A stretch of 64,000 bases of DNA from DASQFQ01 sp963805525 (lineage in GTDB: Bacteria > Actinomycetota > Thermoleophilia > Solirubrobacterales > Solirubrobacteraceae), in the NCBI GenBank assembly GCA_963805525.1, contig CAWDUT010000007.1, positions 186,001 through 250,000 on the forward strand, given 5' to 3'. Positions 15,590 through 24,658 of this stretch are shown here, one piece after another. The notes below the pieces were generated by a model. That model had not been told where the DNA came from. It saw nothing but the letters and a program-made list of their open reading frames with translations, and did no database searches. The position numbers were made by a program, and so were the translations under genes. Each line of letters starts with the position of its first letter. Positions within the stretch are counted from its first letter, which is position 1.

Positions 15590-18141
15590 TCGCGCTCGCC
15601 CTGCGCAGCCTCGGGCAACGCAAGCTGCGCACGGCCCTGACCGCCATCGCGGTCCTGCTGGGGGTCGCGATGATCGCCGGCACCTACGTCCAGACCGACC
15701 GCATCCGCGGCGCCTTCAGCGAGATCACCCAGACGTCAAACCGCGGCACCGACGTCGTCGTCGCCCCGCGCAAGGCGTTCACGAGCAACGTGGGCCAGGC
15801 GACGGAGGGGCTCGACGAGCGCATGCTCTCGCGTGTGCGCGCGGTGCCCGGGGTGCGGCTGGTCGAGGGGCAACTGACCGACACCGGCTCGCTGGTGATC
15901 GGTGGCGAGGCGGTCTCGAGCGGCTTCGCACCCTCGATCGTCTCGTCCTCGAGCCGCGAGCCGTTCGACGCCTTCCACTACGTGAAGGGCGGTCCGCCGC
16001 GCCACGCCGGCGAGGTGGTCGTCGACCGTCAGCAGGCCGAGGACCAGGGCCTGCGTGTCGGGCAGCTCGTCGGGCTGAGCACGCGCTCGGGCGTCCAGGA
16101 CGTCGAGATCTCCGGAATCGGCGAGTGGGGCGGCGGGACGTCGATCGGCGGGGCCACGCTCGTCGTGGCTCGGCTCGCGGACGTCCAGCGCTGGTTCCAG
16201 CGCCCCGGCGACCTGACGCGCATCGCGATCGCCGCCGACGCGGGCGTCGCGCCCGCGCGGCTGGCGGCCGACGTGCGCGCCGCGCTGCCGCGCACCGTGA
16301 CCGTCAAGACCGGCGCCGCCGACGCGGCCGAGCAGGCGGACGCCGCGAACGACGCGATCGGCAGCGTGCTCACGCCGGCGCTGCTCGCGCTCTCCGGCGC
16401 CGCGCTGCTCGTGGGCGCCTTCATCATCTTCAACACCTTCTCGATCACCGTCGCGCAGCGGTCGCGCGAGTTCGCGCTGCTGCGCTCGCTCGGCGCCACG
16501 CGCTCGCAGATCCTGCTCGTGGTCGCCGCCGAGGCCCTGGCCGTCGGGGTCATCGCCTCGGTCCTCGGGCTGTTCGCCGGCCTCGGCATCGCCGCAGCGC
16601 TGGGCGCGCTGTTCGACGCGGCGCTCGACATGCCCTCGAGCGGGCTCGTGCTCGCGGGCCGCACGATCGCGCTGGCGCTCGGGATCGGGATCGGCGTCAC
16701 GCTGCTCGCCGCCGTCGCTCCGGCACTGCGCGCGACGCGGGTGCCGCCCGTCGCGGCGCTGAGCGCCGACCCGCTGACCGGCACCACGCGCCGCCGCCGA
16801 TCGCCGTACATCGCCGCGGGCGTGAGCCTGCTCGGCCTCCTGGGCCTCGTGCAGGGCCTGTTCGGCGGCGGGCCCGCCGGGAGCCGCCTCGGCGCGCTGG
16901 CCGGCGGCGCGGTCCTGCTGTTCATCGGCGTCGCGCTCGTCGCCCGCTATGTGGTGCGGCCGCTCGCCGGCGCGATCGGGCAACCGCTCGCCCTCGCGTT
17001 CGACGAGCCCGGCCGGCTCGCGCGTGAGAACGCGATGCGCAACCCCAGCCGCACCGCGACGACATCCGCCGCGCTGATGGTCGGCCTCGGGCTCGTCGTC
17101 TTCGTGGCGGTGTTCGCGGCCGGGCTCAAGACGACGATCACGGGCAGCCTGGACGAGCTCGTGCGCGCCGACGTCGCGGTGACCGCCAAGGGCTTCCAGC
17201 CGCTGCCGCCCAATGCTCAGGAGGCCGTCCGGAGCGTCCCCGGCGTGGATGCCGCCATGGGGCAGTACGTGGATCAGATCGAGGTCAACGGCACGCACAC
17301 GAACCAGCTGGTCGACACCCTCGACGGCGTCGAAGCGCGTCTGCTGCGGCGCGTCTACCGGCCGAAGTGGCTGCACGGCGGCACTGACGCGCTGCTCGAG
17401 CAACTGCGCGGCGACACGGCGCTCGTCGAGGAGCAGTTCGCCAAGACCCACCACGTCCGCGTCGGGCAGCGCTTCCGGATCCTGACGCCGTCGGGCGGCA
17501 AGGCCACGCTGACGGCGATCGGCGAGTACCGCGACCCCCAGATCCTCCAGGGGATCATCGTCGACCTGCCGACCTACCAGCGCGTCTCCGCGCTGCACGA
17601 CCCGCTCGCGTTCTTCGTCACGACCGCCCCCGGCGCCGACCGCGCGCAGGTCCAGGCCCAGATCGCGGCCGCGCTGCGCCGCTTCCCGACCGCCGAGGTC
17701 CGCTCCAGCCAGCAGTACCGCGACCTGATCAACCAGCAGGTCAACCAGATCGTCTACCTGCTCTACGCGCTGCTGGCGATGAGCCTGGTGATCTCGCTGT
17801 TCGGCATCGCCAACAGCCTGTTCCTGGCGGTGTACGAGCGCACGCGCGAGTTCGGCCTGCTGCGCGCCGTAGGCGCCACGCAGCGCCAGGTCCGGCGCGT
17901 CGTGCGCTATGAGAGCGTGATCACCGCGATCATCGGCGCCCTGCTCGGTACCGGGATCGGCATCCTCTTCGCCGCGCTGGCCACCGTCGCCTTGGGCGAC
18001 CTCGGGCTCGGGTTCGCGCTCCCCGCCGCCCAGCTCGTCCTGTTCCTCGTCCTCGCCATCGTCGTGGGCATCGCCGGCGCCGCCGTCCCGGCGCGCCGCG
18101 CCTCCCGCATCGACGTGCTCGACGCCATGCGCCACGAGTGA
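15586..18141 (+). CDS. MacB/FtsX-like ABC transporter permease, duplicated
   Basis: An 851-residue membrane protein with two FtsX-type halves. An N-terminal membrane helix (LTAIAVLLGVAMIAGTYV) is followed by a large extracellular domain of about 200 residues. A three-helix FtsX core follows (SGAALLVGAFIIFNTFSITV, SREFALLRSLGATR). Then comes a linker, a second helix and extracellular domain, and a final FtsX core (SLFGIANSLFLAVYERTREF, LLRAVGATQRQVR). The duplicated core is the usual actinobacterial layout of about 850 residues. It works with the preceding ATPase. Confidence 0.92.
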   Translation: MIALALRSLGQRKLRTALTAIAVLLGVAMIAGTYVQTDRIRGAFSEITQTSNRGTDVVVAPRKAFTSNVGQATEGLDERMLSRVRAVPGVRLVEGQLTDTGSLVIGGEAVSSGFAPSIVSSSSREPFDAFHYVKGGPPRHAGEVVVDRQQAEDQGLRVGQLVGLSTRSGVQDVEISGIGEWGGGTSIGGATLVVARLADVQRWFQRPGDLTRIAIAADAGVAPARLAADVRAALPRTVTVKTGAADAAEQADAANDAIGSVLTPALLALSGAALLVGAFIIFNTFSITVAQRSREFALLRSLGATRSQILLVVAAEALAVGVIASVLGLFAGLGIAAALGALFDAALDMPSSGLVLAGRTIALALGIGIGVTLLAAVAPALRATRVPPVAALSADPLTGTTRRRRSPYIAAGVSLLGLLGLVQGLFGGGPAGSRLGALAGGAVLLFIGVALVARYVVRPLAGAIGQPLALAFDEPGRLARENAMRNPSRTATTSAALMVGLGLVVFVAVFAAGLKTTITGSLDELVRADVAVTAKGFQPLPPNAQEAVRSVPGVDAAMGQYVDQIEVNGTHTNQLVDTLDGVEARLLRRVYRPKWLHGGTDALLEQLRGDTALVEEQFAKTHHVRVGQRFRILTPSGGKATLTAIGEYRDPQILQGIIVDLPTYQRVSALHDPLAFFVTTAPGADRAQVQAQIAAALRRFPTAEVRSSQQYRDLINQQVNQIVYLLYALLAMSLVISLFGIANSLFLAVYERTREFGLLRAVGATQRQVRRVVRYESVITAIIGALLGTGIGILFAALATVALGDLGLGFALPAAQLVLFLVLAIVVGIAGAAVPARRASRIDVLDAMRHE

Positions 18142-18152
18142 AGGAGCTCGCC

Positions 18153-19550
18153 ATGTCGACGACCGCTCAGCCACTTCCAAGCCGCCACAGTCCGTCCTGG
18201 GGCGCCGGCCGCGTGGTCACCCTGGTCTGCGGGTCGCTGTTCGCGCTGCTCGCGCTCGGGCTCGTCACGGCCGGCATCGTCCTCGTCCTCGCGCACGCGA
18301 CCGCGCGTGATTCCACTGGCTTCTACACGTCGTCCACCGAGCGCTTCACCACCAGCGGCTTCGCGCTCACCTCCGACGGCATGCAGATCGGTGACGTGCG
18401 CGGCGACGGCGCAGGCTGGGCGCTCGACACGCTCGACGCCACGGTCCGCGTGCGCGCCTCCGCGCCGGACGGGCGGCCCGTCTTCGTCGGCATCGCGCCG
18501 AAGGCCGACGTGGACCGCTACCTGGCCGCCAGCGCCCACACTGTCGTCAGCGACGTCTCCGCTGCGCCGTTCACGTACCGCGCGGCCCAGCGCGGCGGCC
18601 CGACGCCGCCGGCGATCCCCGCCACACAGACCTTCTGGGCCGCGACCGCGAGCGGGTCGGGCACGCAGTCGGTGACCTGGAGGCCGAGCGGCGGGCGCTG
18701 GGCGGTCGTGGTCATGAACGCGGACGCCGGCCGGTCCGTGGTCGCTGACGTGAGCCTCGGCGCCAAGACCCGGCTGGTGCTGCCGATCGGGGTGCTCCTG
18801 CTCACGTTCGGGGCGCTCAGCCTCGCGGTCGCGAGCGGCCTCATCTGGATGGCCGTGCGCGCACCATCGGGACCGGGCAGTGGAGCAACCGCCGCGCGGC
18901 CCACGGAGCTCGCGGCCGCAACCGCCGGGAAGGGGTATCCGCTCGACTTCGAGGGCCGCCTCGACGAGCCGCTCAGCCGCGGGCTCTGGCTCGTGAAGTG
19001 GCTGCTCGCCGTCCCGCACTGGATCGTGCTCGCGTTCCTGTGGATCGCCTACGACGTGCTGACGCTGATCGCGCTCGTCGCGATCCTGTTCACCGGCCGC
19101 TACCCGCGCGCGCTGTTCGACTTCAACGTCGGCGTCCTGCGCTGGACGTGGCGCGTCGTGTACTACGCGCTGGCACTCGGCACCGACCGCTACCCGCCGT
19201 TCACGCTCGCGCCCACCGACTACCCGGCCGAGCTCGACGTGCCCTACCCCGAGCGCCTGTCCCGCGGCAAGGCGTTCTTCAAGCCGTGGCTGCTCGCCGT
19301 CCCGCACTGGCTCGTGGTGGCCTTCTTCCTCGGCTGGTGGTCCGCGCCGTGGGCGAGCGGACAGGGCGGCGGCCCGCCCGGTCTGATCGCGGTCCTCGCG
19401 GTGATCGGCGGCGTGGTGCTGCTCTTCCGCGGCCGCTACCCGCGCGACGTCTTCGAGCTCGTCGTCGCGATGTGCCGCTGGGTCGCGCGCGTCGCGGTCT
19501 ACGCGGGCCTGATGCGCGACGAGTACCCGCCGTTCCGGCTCGACCGCTAG
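18153..19550 (+). CDS. DUF4389 membrane protein
   Basis: A 465-residue protein. It has an N-terminal transmembrane helix (LVCGSLFALLALGLVTAGIVL), an extracytoplasmic beta-rich domain of about 170 residues, and a second helix. Two similar DUF4389-type blocks follow, each with a YPLDFEGRLDEPLSRGLWLV-like or FFKPWLLAVPHWLVV segment, hydrophobic helices and FTGRYPRALFDF / FRGRYPRDVFEL. The repeated GRYPR motif is diagnostic. Function unknown; the family is common in actinobacteria. The start at 18153 follows AAGGAG. It is 11 bases after the permease gene, so the same transcript is likely. Confidence 0.85.
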   Translation: MSTTAQPLPSRHSPSWGAGRVVTLVCGSLFALLALGLVTAGIVLVLAHATARDSTGFYTSSTERFTTSGFALTSDGMQIGDVRGDGAGWALDTLDATVRVRASAPDGRPVFVGIAPKADVDRYLAASAHTVVSDVSAAPFTYRAAQRGGPTPPAIPATQTFWAATASGSGTQSVTWRPSGGRWAVVVMNADAGRSVVADVSLGAKTRLVLPIGVLLLTFGALSLAVASGLIWMAVRAPSGPGSGATAARPTELAAATAGKGYPLDFEGRLDEPLSRGLWLVKWLLAVPHWIVLAFLWIAYDVLTLIALVAILFTGRYPRALFDFNVGVLRWTWRVVYYALALGTDRYPPFTLAPTDYPAELDVPYPERLSRGKAFFKPWLLAVPHWLVVAFFLGWWSAPWASGQGGGPPGLIAVLAVIGGVVLLFRGRYPRDVFELVVAMCRWVARVAVYAGLMRDEYPPFRLDR

Positions 19551-19557
19551 CCCGGTA

Positions 19558-19630
19558 CTGCGGGAAACCCGCAACGCGGGGCGGAGGAACGCGGATGGCT
19601 GATCCGCTGTCCCGCCGTACTTTCCGGGGC
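19558..19630 (+). promoter_or_regulatory. Palindrome and leaderless promoter of the GNAT/acyl-CoA ligase gene
   Basis: TGCGGGAAACCCGCA (19559-19573, perfect except the last base context) is centred about 65 bases before the start. GGATGG (19593-19598), 19 bases, TACTTT (19618-19623) and seven bases lead to the ATG at 19631. GCGGAT/ATCCGC also form a small inverted repeat around the -35 element (19591-19607). Confidence 0.65.
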
Positions 19631-22318
19631 ATGCTCACCGTCCCTCCGCCCGCCGCGGCCGTGCCCGAGGCCGACATCGTCCTGCGCGACGGCTCCACCT
19701 TGCACGTGCGACCGACGACGGCTGAGGACACGCCGCGCCTGCGTGCGTTCCTCGCGTCGCTCTCCGAGCAGTCGCGCTGGTTCCGCTACTTCAGTGCCGG
19801 TGTCAACCTCGACCGCGCCGCCCGCAGCGCCGCGGCGCCCGATGACGGGTTGTCGCTGGTCGCCGTCCACGGCACCGAGGACACGATCGTGGGCCACGGC
19901 GTCTACGTCGGCCCGGGGCCGGCGGAGGTCGCTTTCGCGGTCGCCGACACGTGGCAGGGCCACGGCATCGCCACCGTCCTGCTCGCCCACCTCGCGCAGG
20001 CCGCGTCGGAGGCGGGGATCGAGACCTTCACGGCCACGGTGCTGCCCGAGAACCGCCGGATGCAGCAGGTCTTCCACGACTCCGGGTTCCCGACCTCGGT
20101 CAACCGCGTCGACGGCTGCCTGGAGTTCGAGTTCCCGACGTCGCTGTCTCACGAGGCGCGGGAGCGCTTCGGGGACCGCCAGCGCGCCGCAGACGTCGCC
20201 GCGGTCGCGCACGTGTTCCGGCCCGCCTCGGTCGCGGTCATCGGCGCGTCGCGCCGGCCCGGGACCGTCGGCGGCGAGGTCGTGCGCAACCTGCTCGCGG
20301 CCGGCTACTCCGGTCCGCTCCACCTCGTCAACGCGAAGGGCCGCGAAGTCGCCGGGCGGCCCACCGTGCGGTCGATCGCCGACGTCGAGGAAGACGTCGA
20401 GCTGGCCGTCATCGCCGTGCCGGCGGCTGCCGTGGTCGAGACCGCGCGGCAGTGCGCCGCGAAGGGCGTCCGCGCGCTCGTCGTCCTGACCGCGGGCTTC
20501 GCGGAGGTCGGTGCCGAGGGCCGGGCGCGCCAGGACGAGCTGCTCGCCGTCTGCCGCGCGGCGGGCATGCGCATGGTCGGGCCGAACTGCCTCGGGATCG
20601 CCAACCTCCACCACCAGACCGCGCTCAACGCGACCTTCGCGCCCGGCAGGCCAACCCCGGGCAGTGTCGCGTTCGCCTCCCAGAGCGGCGCCTTCGGCAT
20701 CGCCGCGATCGACGAGGCAGCGGCGCGCGGCATCGGGCTCTCCTCCTTCGTGTCCATGGGCGACAAGGCCGATCTCTCCGGCAACGACTTCATGGAGTAC
20801 TGGGAGCAAGATCCCGACACGGCCGTGCTGCTGCTCTACCTCGAGTCGTTCGGCAACCCACGGCGCTTCGGCCGGATCGCCCGGCGAATCACGACGAACA
20901 AGCCGATCGTCGCGGTCAAGAGCGGCCGCACCGCGGCCGGCCAGCGCGCGGCGTCGTCGCATACCGGCGCGCTGATCGCGGCCTCGGACGTCACCGTCGA
21001 CGCGCTGTTCGAGCACGCGGGCGTGCTGCGGGCGGAGACGGTGGGGGAGATGTTCGACGTCGCCGGCCTGCTCGCCCGGCAGCCGCTGCCGCGCGGCGCG
21101 CGGGTCGCGGTGCTCACCAACGCCGGCGGCCCCGGGATTCTCTGCGCCGACGCCTGCGAGGCCGAAGGGCTGCGGATCCAGCCGCTCTCGGCGGCCACGC
21201 GGGCGCGGCTCGCGAAGGCGCTCCCGCCCGAGGCCTCGACCACCAACCCGGTCGACATGATCGCCGCGGCGACCGCCGACCAGTACGAGCGCTCGCTGCG
21301 CATCCTGCTCGAGGACGACGCGGTCGACGCCGTCGTGACGATCTTCGTCCGCCCGCTCGGCACGCGCGCCGCCGAGGTGGCCCGTGCCATCGCCGCCGCC
21401 GCTGAGGGTGCCGACCGGCCGGTGCTCGCGGTCTGGCTGGGCGCCGACAGGCCTGCGACTGAGGACACCGGCAGCGTCCCGCGCTTCGCGACGCCCGAGG
21501 AGGCGGTCCGGGCGCTCGGCCACGCGGTCCGGCACGCGCGCCACCGCGCCGCGCCGGAAGACCCGCCGTTCGAGCCCGCCGACGCCGACATCGCCACCGC
21601 GGCGACGATCGTCGCGAAGGGCCTCGGCCGCGGCGGGGGCTGGCTGCCGCCCGACGAGGTCGAGCGCCTGCTCACCTGCTGGGGCATCCCCGTCGCGGCG
21701 AGCCGGCTCGTCGACTCGGCGCAGGCCGCGGGCCGCGCCGCCGCGGAGCTCGGCGGCGCCGTCGCGCTCAAGGCCGTGGCCCCCGGGCTCGTGCACAAGA
21801 GCGACGCGGGGGCAGTGCGGCTCGGGCTGACCGGCCCGACGGCGGTGGCGCGCGCCGCACGCGAGATGGCGGCCGAGCTCGAGGCCGCGGGCTCGCCGGT
21901 CGAGGCCTTCCACGTCCAGCGGATGGCGACCGCGGGGACCGAGCTGATCGTCGGCGCCGTGGGCGATCCCGCCTTCGGCCCGCTTGTCGCCTGCGGCGCC
22001 GGTGGCGTGGCGGTCGAGCTGCTCGGCGACGTGCAGGTGCGGCTCGCGCCGCTCGGGCCGAGGGCGGCCGACGACATGCTGCGCCGGCTCAAGACCTTCC
22101 CGCTGCTCGACGGCTACCGCGGGCGCCCGAAGACGGACCTCGACTCGCTGCGCGACCTCGTCATGCGCGTCGGCGCGATGGCCGGCACCCACCCGGCCAT
22201 CGCCGAGCTCGACCTCAACCCGGTGATCGCGACACCCGACGGCGCGCTCGTCGTCGACGCCCGCGTGCGCCTCGAGGCCCCCGCGCCCGGCCCGGCGTTC
22301 CCGTCGCTCAACGCCTGA
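19631..22318 (+). CDS. GNAT acetyltransferase fused to ADP-forming acyl-CoA synthetase
   Basis: An 895-residue fusion. Residues of about 15-170 form a GNAT acetyltransferase (VADTWQGHGIATVLLAHLAQ is the acetyl-CoA loop). About 190-290 is a CoA-binding Rossmann domain (VAVIGASRRPGTVGGEVVRN). About 300-460 carries the succinyl-CoA-synthetase-like part with ASQSGAFGIAAIDEA and SGRTAAGQRAASSHTGAL. From about 680 an ATP-grasp part follows, with VALKAVAPGLVHKSDAGAVR and LDLNPVIATPDG. Related Pat proteins acetylate lysines, often of acetyl-CoA synthetase. A role in acetate/acyl-CoA balance or protein acetylation is inferred. The start follows the predicted promoter directly. Confidence 0.9.
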   Translation: MLTVPPPAAAVPEADIVLRDGSTLHVRPTTAEDTPRLRAFLASLSEQSRWFRYFSAGVNLDRAARSAAAPDDGLSLVAVHGTEDTIVGHGVYVGPGPAEVAFAVADTWQGHGIATVLLAHLAQAASEAGIETFTATVLPENRRMQQVFHDSGFPTSVNRVDGCLEFEFPTSLSHEARERFGDRQRAADVAAVAHVFRPASVAVIGASRRPGTVGGEVVRNLLAAGYSGPLHLVNAKGREVAGRPTVRSIADVEEDVELAVIAVPAAAVVETARQCAAKGVRALVVLTAGFAEVGAEGRARQDELLAVCRAAGMRMVGPNCLGIANLHHQTALNATFAPGRPTPGSVAFASQSGAFGIAAIDEAAARGIGLSSFVSMGDKADLSGNDFMEYWEQDPDTAVLLLYLESFGNPRRFGRIARRITTNKPIVAVKSGRTAAGQRAASSHTGALIAASDVTVDALFEHAGVLRAETVGEMFDVAGLLARQPLPRGARVAVLTNAGGPGILCADACEAEGLRIQPLSAATRARLAKALPPEASTTNPVDMIAAATADQYERSLRILLEDDAVDAVVTIFVRPLGTRAAEVARAIAAAAEGADRPVLAVWLGADRPATEDTGSVPRFATPEEAVRALGHAVRHARHRAAPEDPPFEPADADIATAATIVAKGLGRGGGWLPPDEVERLLTCWGIPVAASRLVDSAQAAGRAAAELGGAVALKAVAPGLVHKSDAGAVRLGLTGPTAVARAAREMAAELEAAGSPVEAFHVQRMATAGTELIVGAVGDPAFGPLVACGAGGVAVELLGDVQVRLAPLGPRAADDMLRRLKTFPLLDGYRGRPKTDLDSLRDLVMRVGAMAGTHPAIAELDLNPVIATPDGALVVDARVRLEAPAPGPAFPSLNA

Positions 22319-22321
22319 GGC

Positions 22322-22406
22322 GGACTACGGAAGCGGTCTGCGAGGGAGCGCTGATGGCGCGGTCCCCGGCCGGGCGTAGCGTGGGGTTCAGAAAGGAGGT
22401 AGTGAG
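22322..22406 (+). promoter_or_regulatory. Promoter of the single-module CBS gene
   Basis: ACTACGGA (22324-22331) within GCGGACTACGGAAGC is centred about 61 bases upstream of the predicted start. TGATGG (22352-22357), 19 bases and TAGCGT (22377-22382) predict a start near 22389. That gives a leader of about 18 bases with the strong ribosome-binding site AAAGGAGGT. Confidence 0.62.
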
Positions 22407-22838
22407 ATGACCACCACGAGAAGCACTCAGCCCGACCTCGACCAACGCACCGTCGGCGAGGTGATGCGCCTAGGCGTCGTCACGTGCACTCCGGACACAC
22501 CGCTGTCGGAGGTCGCGCACCTGATGGCCGCCTACCGTATCCACAGCGTCGTCGTGGGCGGCCTCACCGAGGACGTGCACGGGACGCGGCTCGTCTGGGG
22601 CGTCGTCTCCGACCTCGACCTGGCGCGCGCCGTCGCGTCCGGTCAGGAGGCCACGGCGGGTGAAGTCGCGGGGACGGAGCCGGTGACGGCTTCGCCGTTC
22701 GACACGCTCGCGGACGTCGCCCGAGTGATGGCCGACCATGAGGTCGCCCACCTGATCGTCGTCGACGGGAAGGAAGCGGAGCCGATGGGCATCATTTCGA
22801 CGCTCGACCTCGCCCGCGCCGTCGCGGGGGAGGCTTAG
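22407..22838 (+). CDS. CBS-pair protein
   Basis: A 143-residue single Bateman module. CBS1 is VGEVMRLGVVTCTPDTPLSE with VVGGLTEDVHGTRLVWGVVS. CBS2 is VAGTEPVTASPFDTLADVAR, ending MGIISTLDLARAVAG. It is closely similar in layout to the CBS protein at 9065-9463 and to both halves of the one at 24659-25537, so the window holds a small CBS paralogue family. Adenine-nucleotide sensing is the family expectation. A strong AAAGGAGGT precedes the ATG. It overlaps the convergent kinase gene by four bases. Confidence 0.87.
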   Translation: MTTTRSTQPDLDQRTVGEVMRLGVVTCTPDTPLSEVAHLMAAYRIHSVVVGGLTEDVHGTRLVWGVVSDLDLARAVASGQEATAGEVAGTEPVTASPFDTLADVARVMADHEVAHLIVVDGKEAEPMGIISTLDLARAVAGEA

Positions 22839-24529
22839 GCGCTCGCGGGCGCGCGACGCCGCACCGGCAGCCGCGCCCGCACCGTCGTCCCGGAAGGACC
22901 GGAATCGATGTCGAGCTCGCCATCGGCGAGCTCGACGCGTTCCCGCATCCCGGTGAGTCCGAAGCCGCCGCCTTTGGTGGTCTCGGGGTCGAAGCCGCGC
23001 CCGTCGTCGGCCACCGCGACCTCGACGGAGCCGTCGTGCTCCGTCACGTCGATCCGGATGTGGCTCGCGCCGGCGTGCCGCACGGCGTTGGTGAGCGCCT
23101 CCTGCACGAGTCTGTAGGTGGTGCTCTCCAGCTCGCTCGTGTGCCGCGCCGGCTCCTCGCCGCGCTCGAAGGCGAGGTCGACGTGCGCTTCGACGGGAAT
23201 CCCCTCGCGCGCGGAGACCCGCTCGGCGAGGCTCTCGATCGCCGCGCCCGTGCCGTACTCGTCGAGCGCCGCGGGGCGCAGCTCGACGATCAGCGAGCGC
23301 AGGTTCGCGATCTCCTCGGTGACGCTCTCGACGGCGGCCTCGACCGCGCTGCGGAGCTCGGCCTCGTCCCCGCGCATCGCCGATGAGAGGCCCAGGCGCA
23401 GGCCGGCCAGCGCCTGCAGCGTCTCGTCGTGCAGCTCGCGCGCCCAGCGTCGGCGCTCCTGCTCGGAGGCCTCGATGCTCTGCCGCAGGCGCTGCTCCTC
23501 GACGCGCCGCCCCGTCGCCACGGCGGTGGCGGCGCTCGCCGCGAACGAGCCGAGGAGACGCTCGTGCTCGCGGTCGAACCCCACGTCGCCCGTGACGCGG
23601 TCGTAGGCGGCGAGCACGCCCACGGAGCGTCCACGGAACGTCAGCGGGACCAGCAACGCACTCTCGGCCTTGAAGTGGAGGAGCTCGAACGACTTGGTCA
23701 GCACCTCGCGGGCGTCGTCGATCCGCTCGGCGCGGCCGGAGCGCAGCACGCGGCCGCTCACCGTGCCCTGGATCGCGAGTCGCTGGCCGTGGATGTTCTC
23801 GCGCAGCTCGCCCGCGCCCGCGGTGACCACGAGCTCGTCCTCGTGCTCGAGCATGATCACGAGCGTCCGCGCCCCCACCAACGCGCGGGCGCGCTTGACG
23901 ATCAGCTCGAGAATGCGGTTGAGGTCGGTCTCGCCACCCAGGGCCTGGGCGATCGCCACCGTCGTGTCGAGGCCGCGGACCGCGCGCTCGAGGTGGTCGC
24001 GGCGCTCGGCGACCGCTTCGTAGAGGCGCGCGTTGTCAATCGCGATCGCCGTCCAGGCGGCGAGGATCACGGCCGACTCCTCGTCTGCGTCCGTGAACGG
24101 CGTCCCGTCCTCCTTCTCCGTCAGGTAGAGGTTGCCCCAGACCTCCTCACGGATCATCACCGGCACGCCGAGGAACGTCTCCATCTCCGGGTGGGCGGCC
24201 GGGAAGCCGTAGGACTGCGGGTGGTCGCCGATGTGCTCGAGCCGCAGCGGGCTCGGCTCCTCGATCAGCAGCCCGAGGATGCCCCGGCCGCGGGGGAGAT
24301 CGCCGATGGCGCGATGGGTCTCGGGATCGATGCCCGCGGTCACGAACCGGTCGAGCTCCTGCCGGCGGTCGTCGAGCACGCCGACGGCCGCGTAGCGCGC
24401 GCCGGTCACCTCGCGCGCGACGTCGAGCAGTTGATGCAGCACGGCATCGACGTCGAGCTTGGCGATGAGGCTGCGGCCAGCGTCGATCAGGCGCCGGAGG
24501 CGGAGCTCGTCCAGGGCTGGCTCAGACAT
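22835..24529 (-). CDS. DosS-like sensor histidine kinase with two GAF domains
   Basis: A 564-residue soluble kinase. GAF1 (about residues 15-165) contains PRGRGILGLLIEEPSPLRLE, GFPAAHPEMETFLGVPV and WGNLYLTEKEDGTPFTDAD, the pattern of mycobacterial DosS/DosT GAF-A domains. GAF2 covers about 180-350. Near residue 370, ERRRWARELHDETLQALAGL holds the phospho-accepting His of the HisKA_3 family, and the HATPase part ends DDGRGFDPETTKGGGFGLTG. DosS-type GAF-A domains bind haem and sense O2, CO and NO; whether this one does is not shown. It has no adjacent response regulator. Start at 24529 is chosen to exclude an Arg/Val-rich extension. Confidence 0.88.
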   Translation of the reverse strand: MSEPALDELRLRRLIDAGRSLIAKLDVDAVLHQLLDVAREVTGARYAAVGVLDDRRQELDRFVTAGIDPETHRAIGDLPRGRGILGLLIEEPSPLRLEHIGDHPQSYGFPAAHPEMETFLGVPVMIREEVWGNLYLTEKEDGTPFTDADEESAVILAAWTAIAIDNARLYEAVAERRDHLERAVRGLDTTVAIAQALGGETDLNRILELIVKRARALVGARTLVIMLEHEDELVVTAGAGELRENIHGQRLAIQGTVSGRVLRSGRAERIDDAREVLTKSFELLHFKAESALLVPLTFRGRSVGVLAAYDRVTGDVGFDREHERLLGSFAASAATAVATGRRVEEQRLRQSIEASEQERRRWARELHDETLQALAGLRLGLSSAMRGDEAELRSAVEAAVESVTEEIANLRSLIVELRPAALDEYGTGAAIESLAERVSAREGIPVEAHVDLAFERGEEPARHTSELESTTYRLVQEALTNAVRHAGASHIRIDVTEHDGSVEVAVADDGRGFDPETTKGGGFGLTGMRERVELADGELDIDSGPSGTTVRARLPVRRRAPASA

Positions 24530-24550
24530 CTCGGGAACGCTTCTGACTCT

Positions 24551-24658
24551 ACGGGAAACTACGGAGCGCATGAGGGAGCGCTTCCGGGGGAGGACTACGG
24601 AGGCGCGATGGTGCGTGCCCCCGATGGCCTTACCGCGATCTCCGCTTACGGTCGATGC
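24551..24658. promoter_or_regulatory. Divergent regulatory region, GAF kinase and four-CBS gene
   Basis: For the plus-strand gene: ACTACGGA (24594-24601) centred about 61 bases upstream, CGATGG (24622-24627), 19 bases, TACGGT (24647-24652), six bases, ATG at 24659. A second copy lies further up as CTACGGGAAACTACGGAG, a direct repeat of CTACGG with ten-base period (24550-24567). It is close to the kinase gene, whose possible -10 is TAGAGT (24551 to 24546, minus). The kinase promoter does not fit the 19-base rule. Confidence 0.6.
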
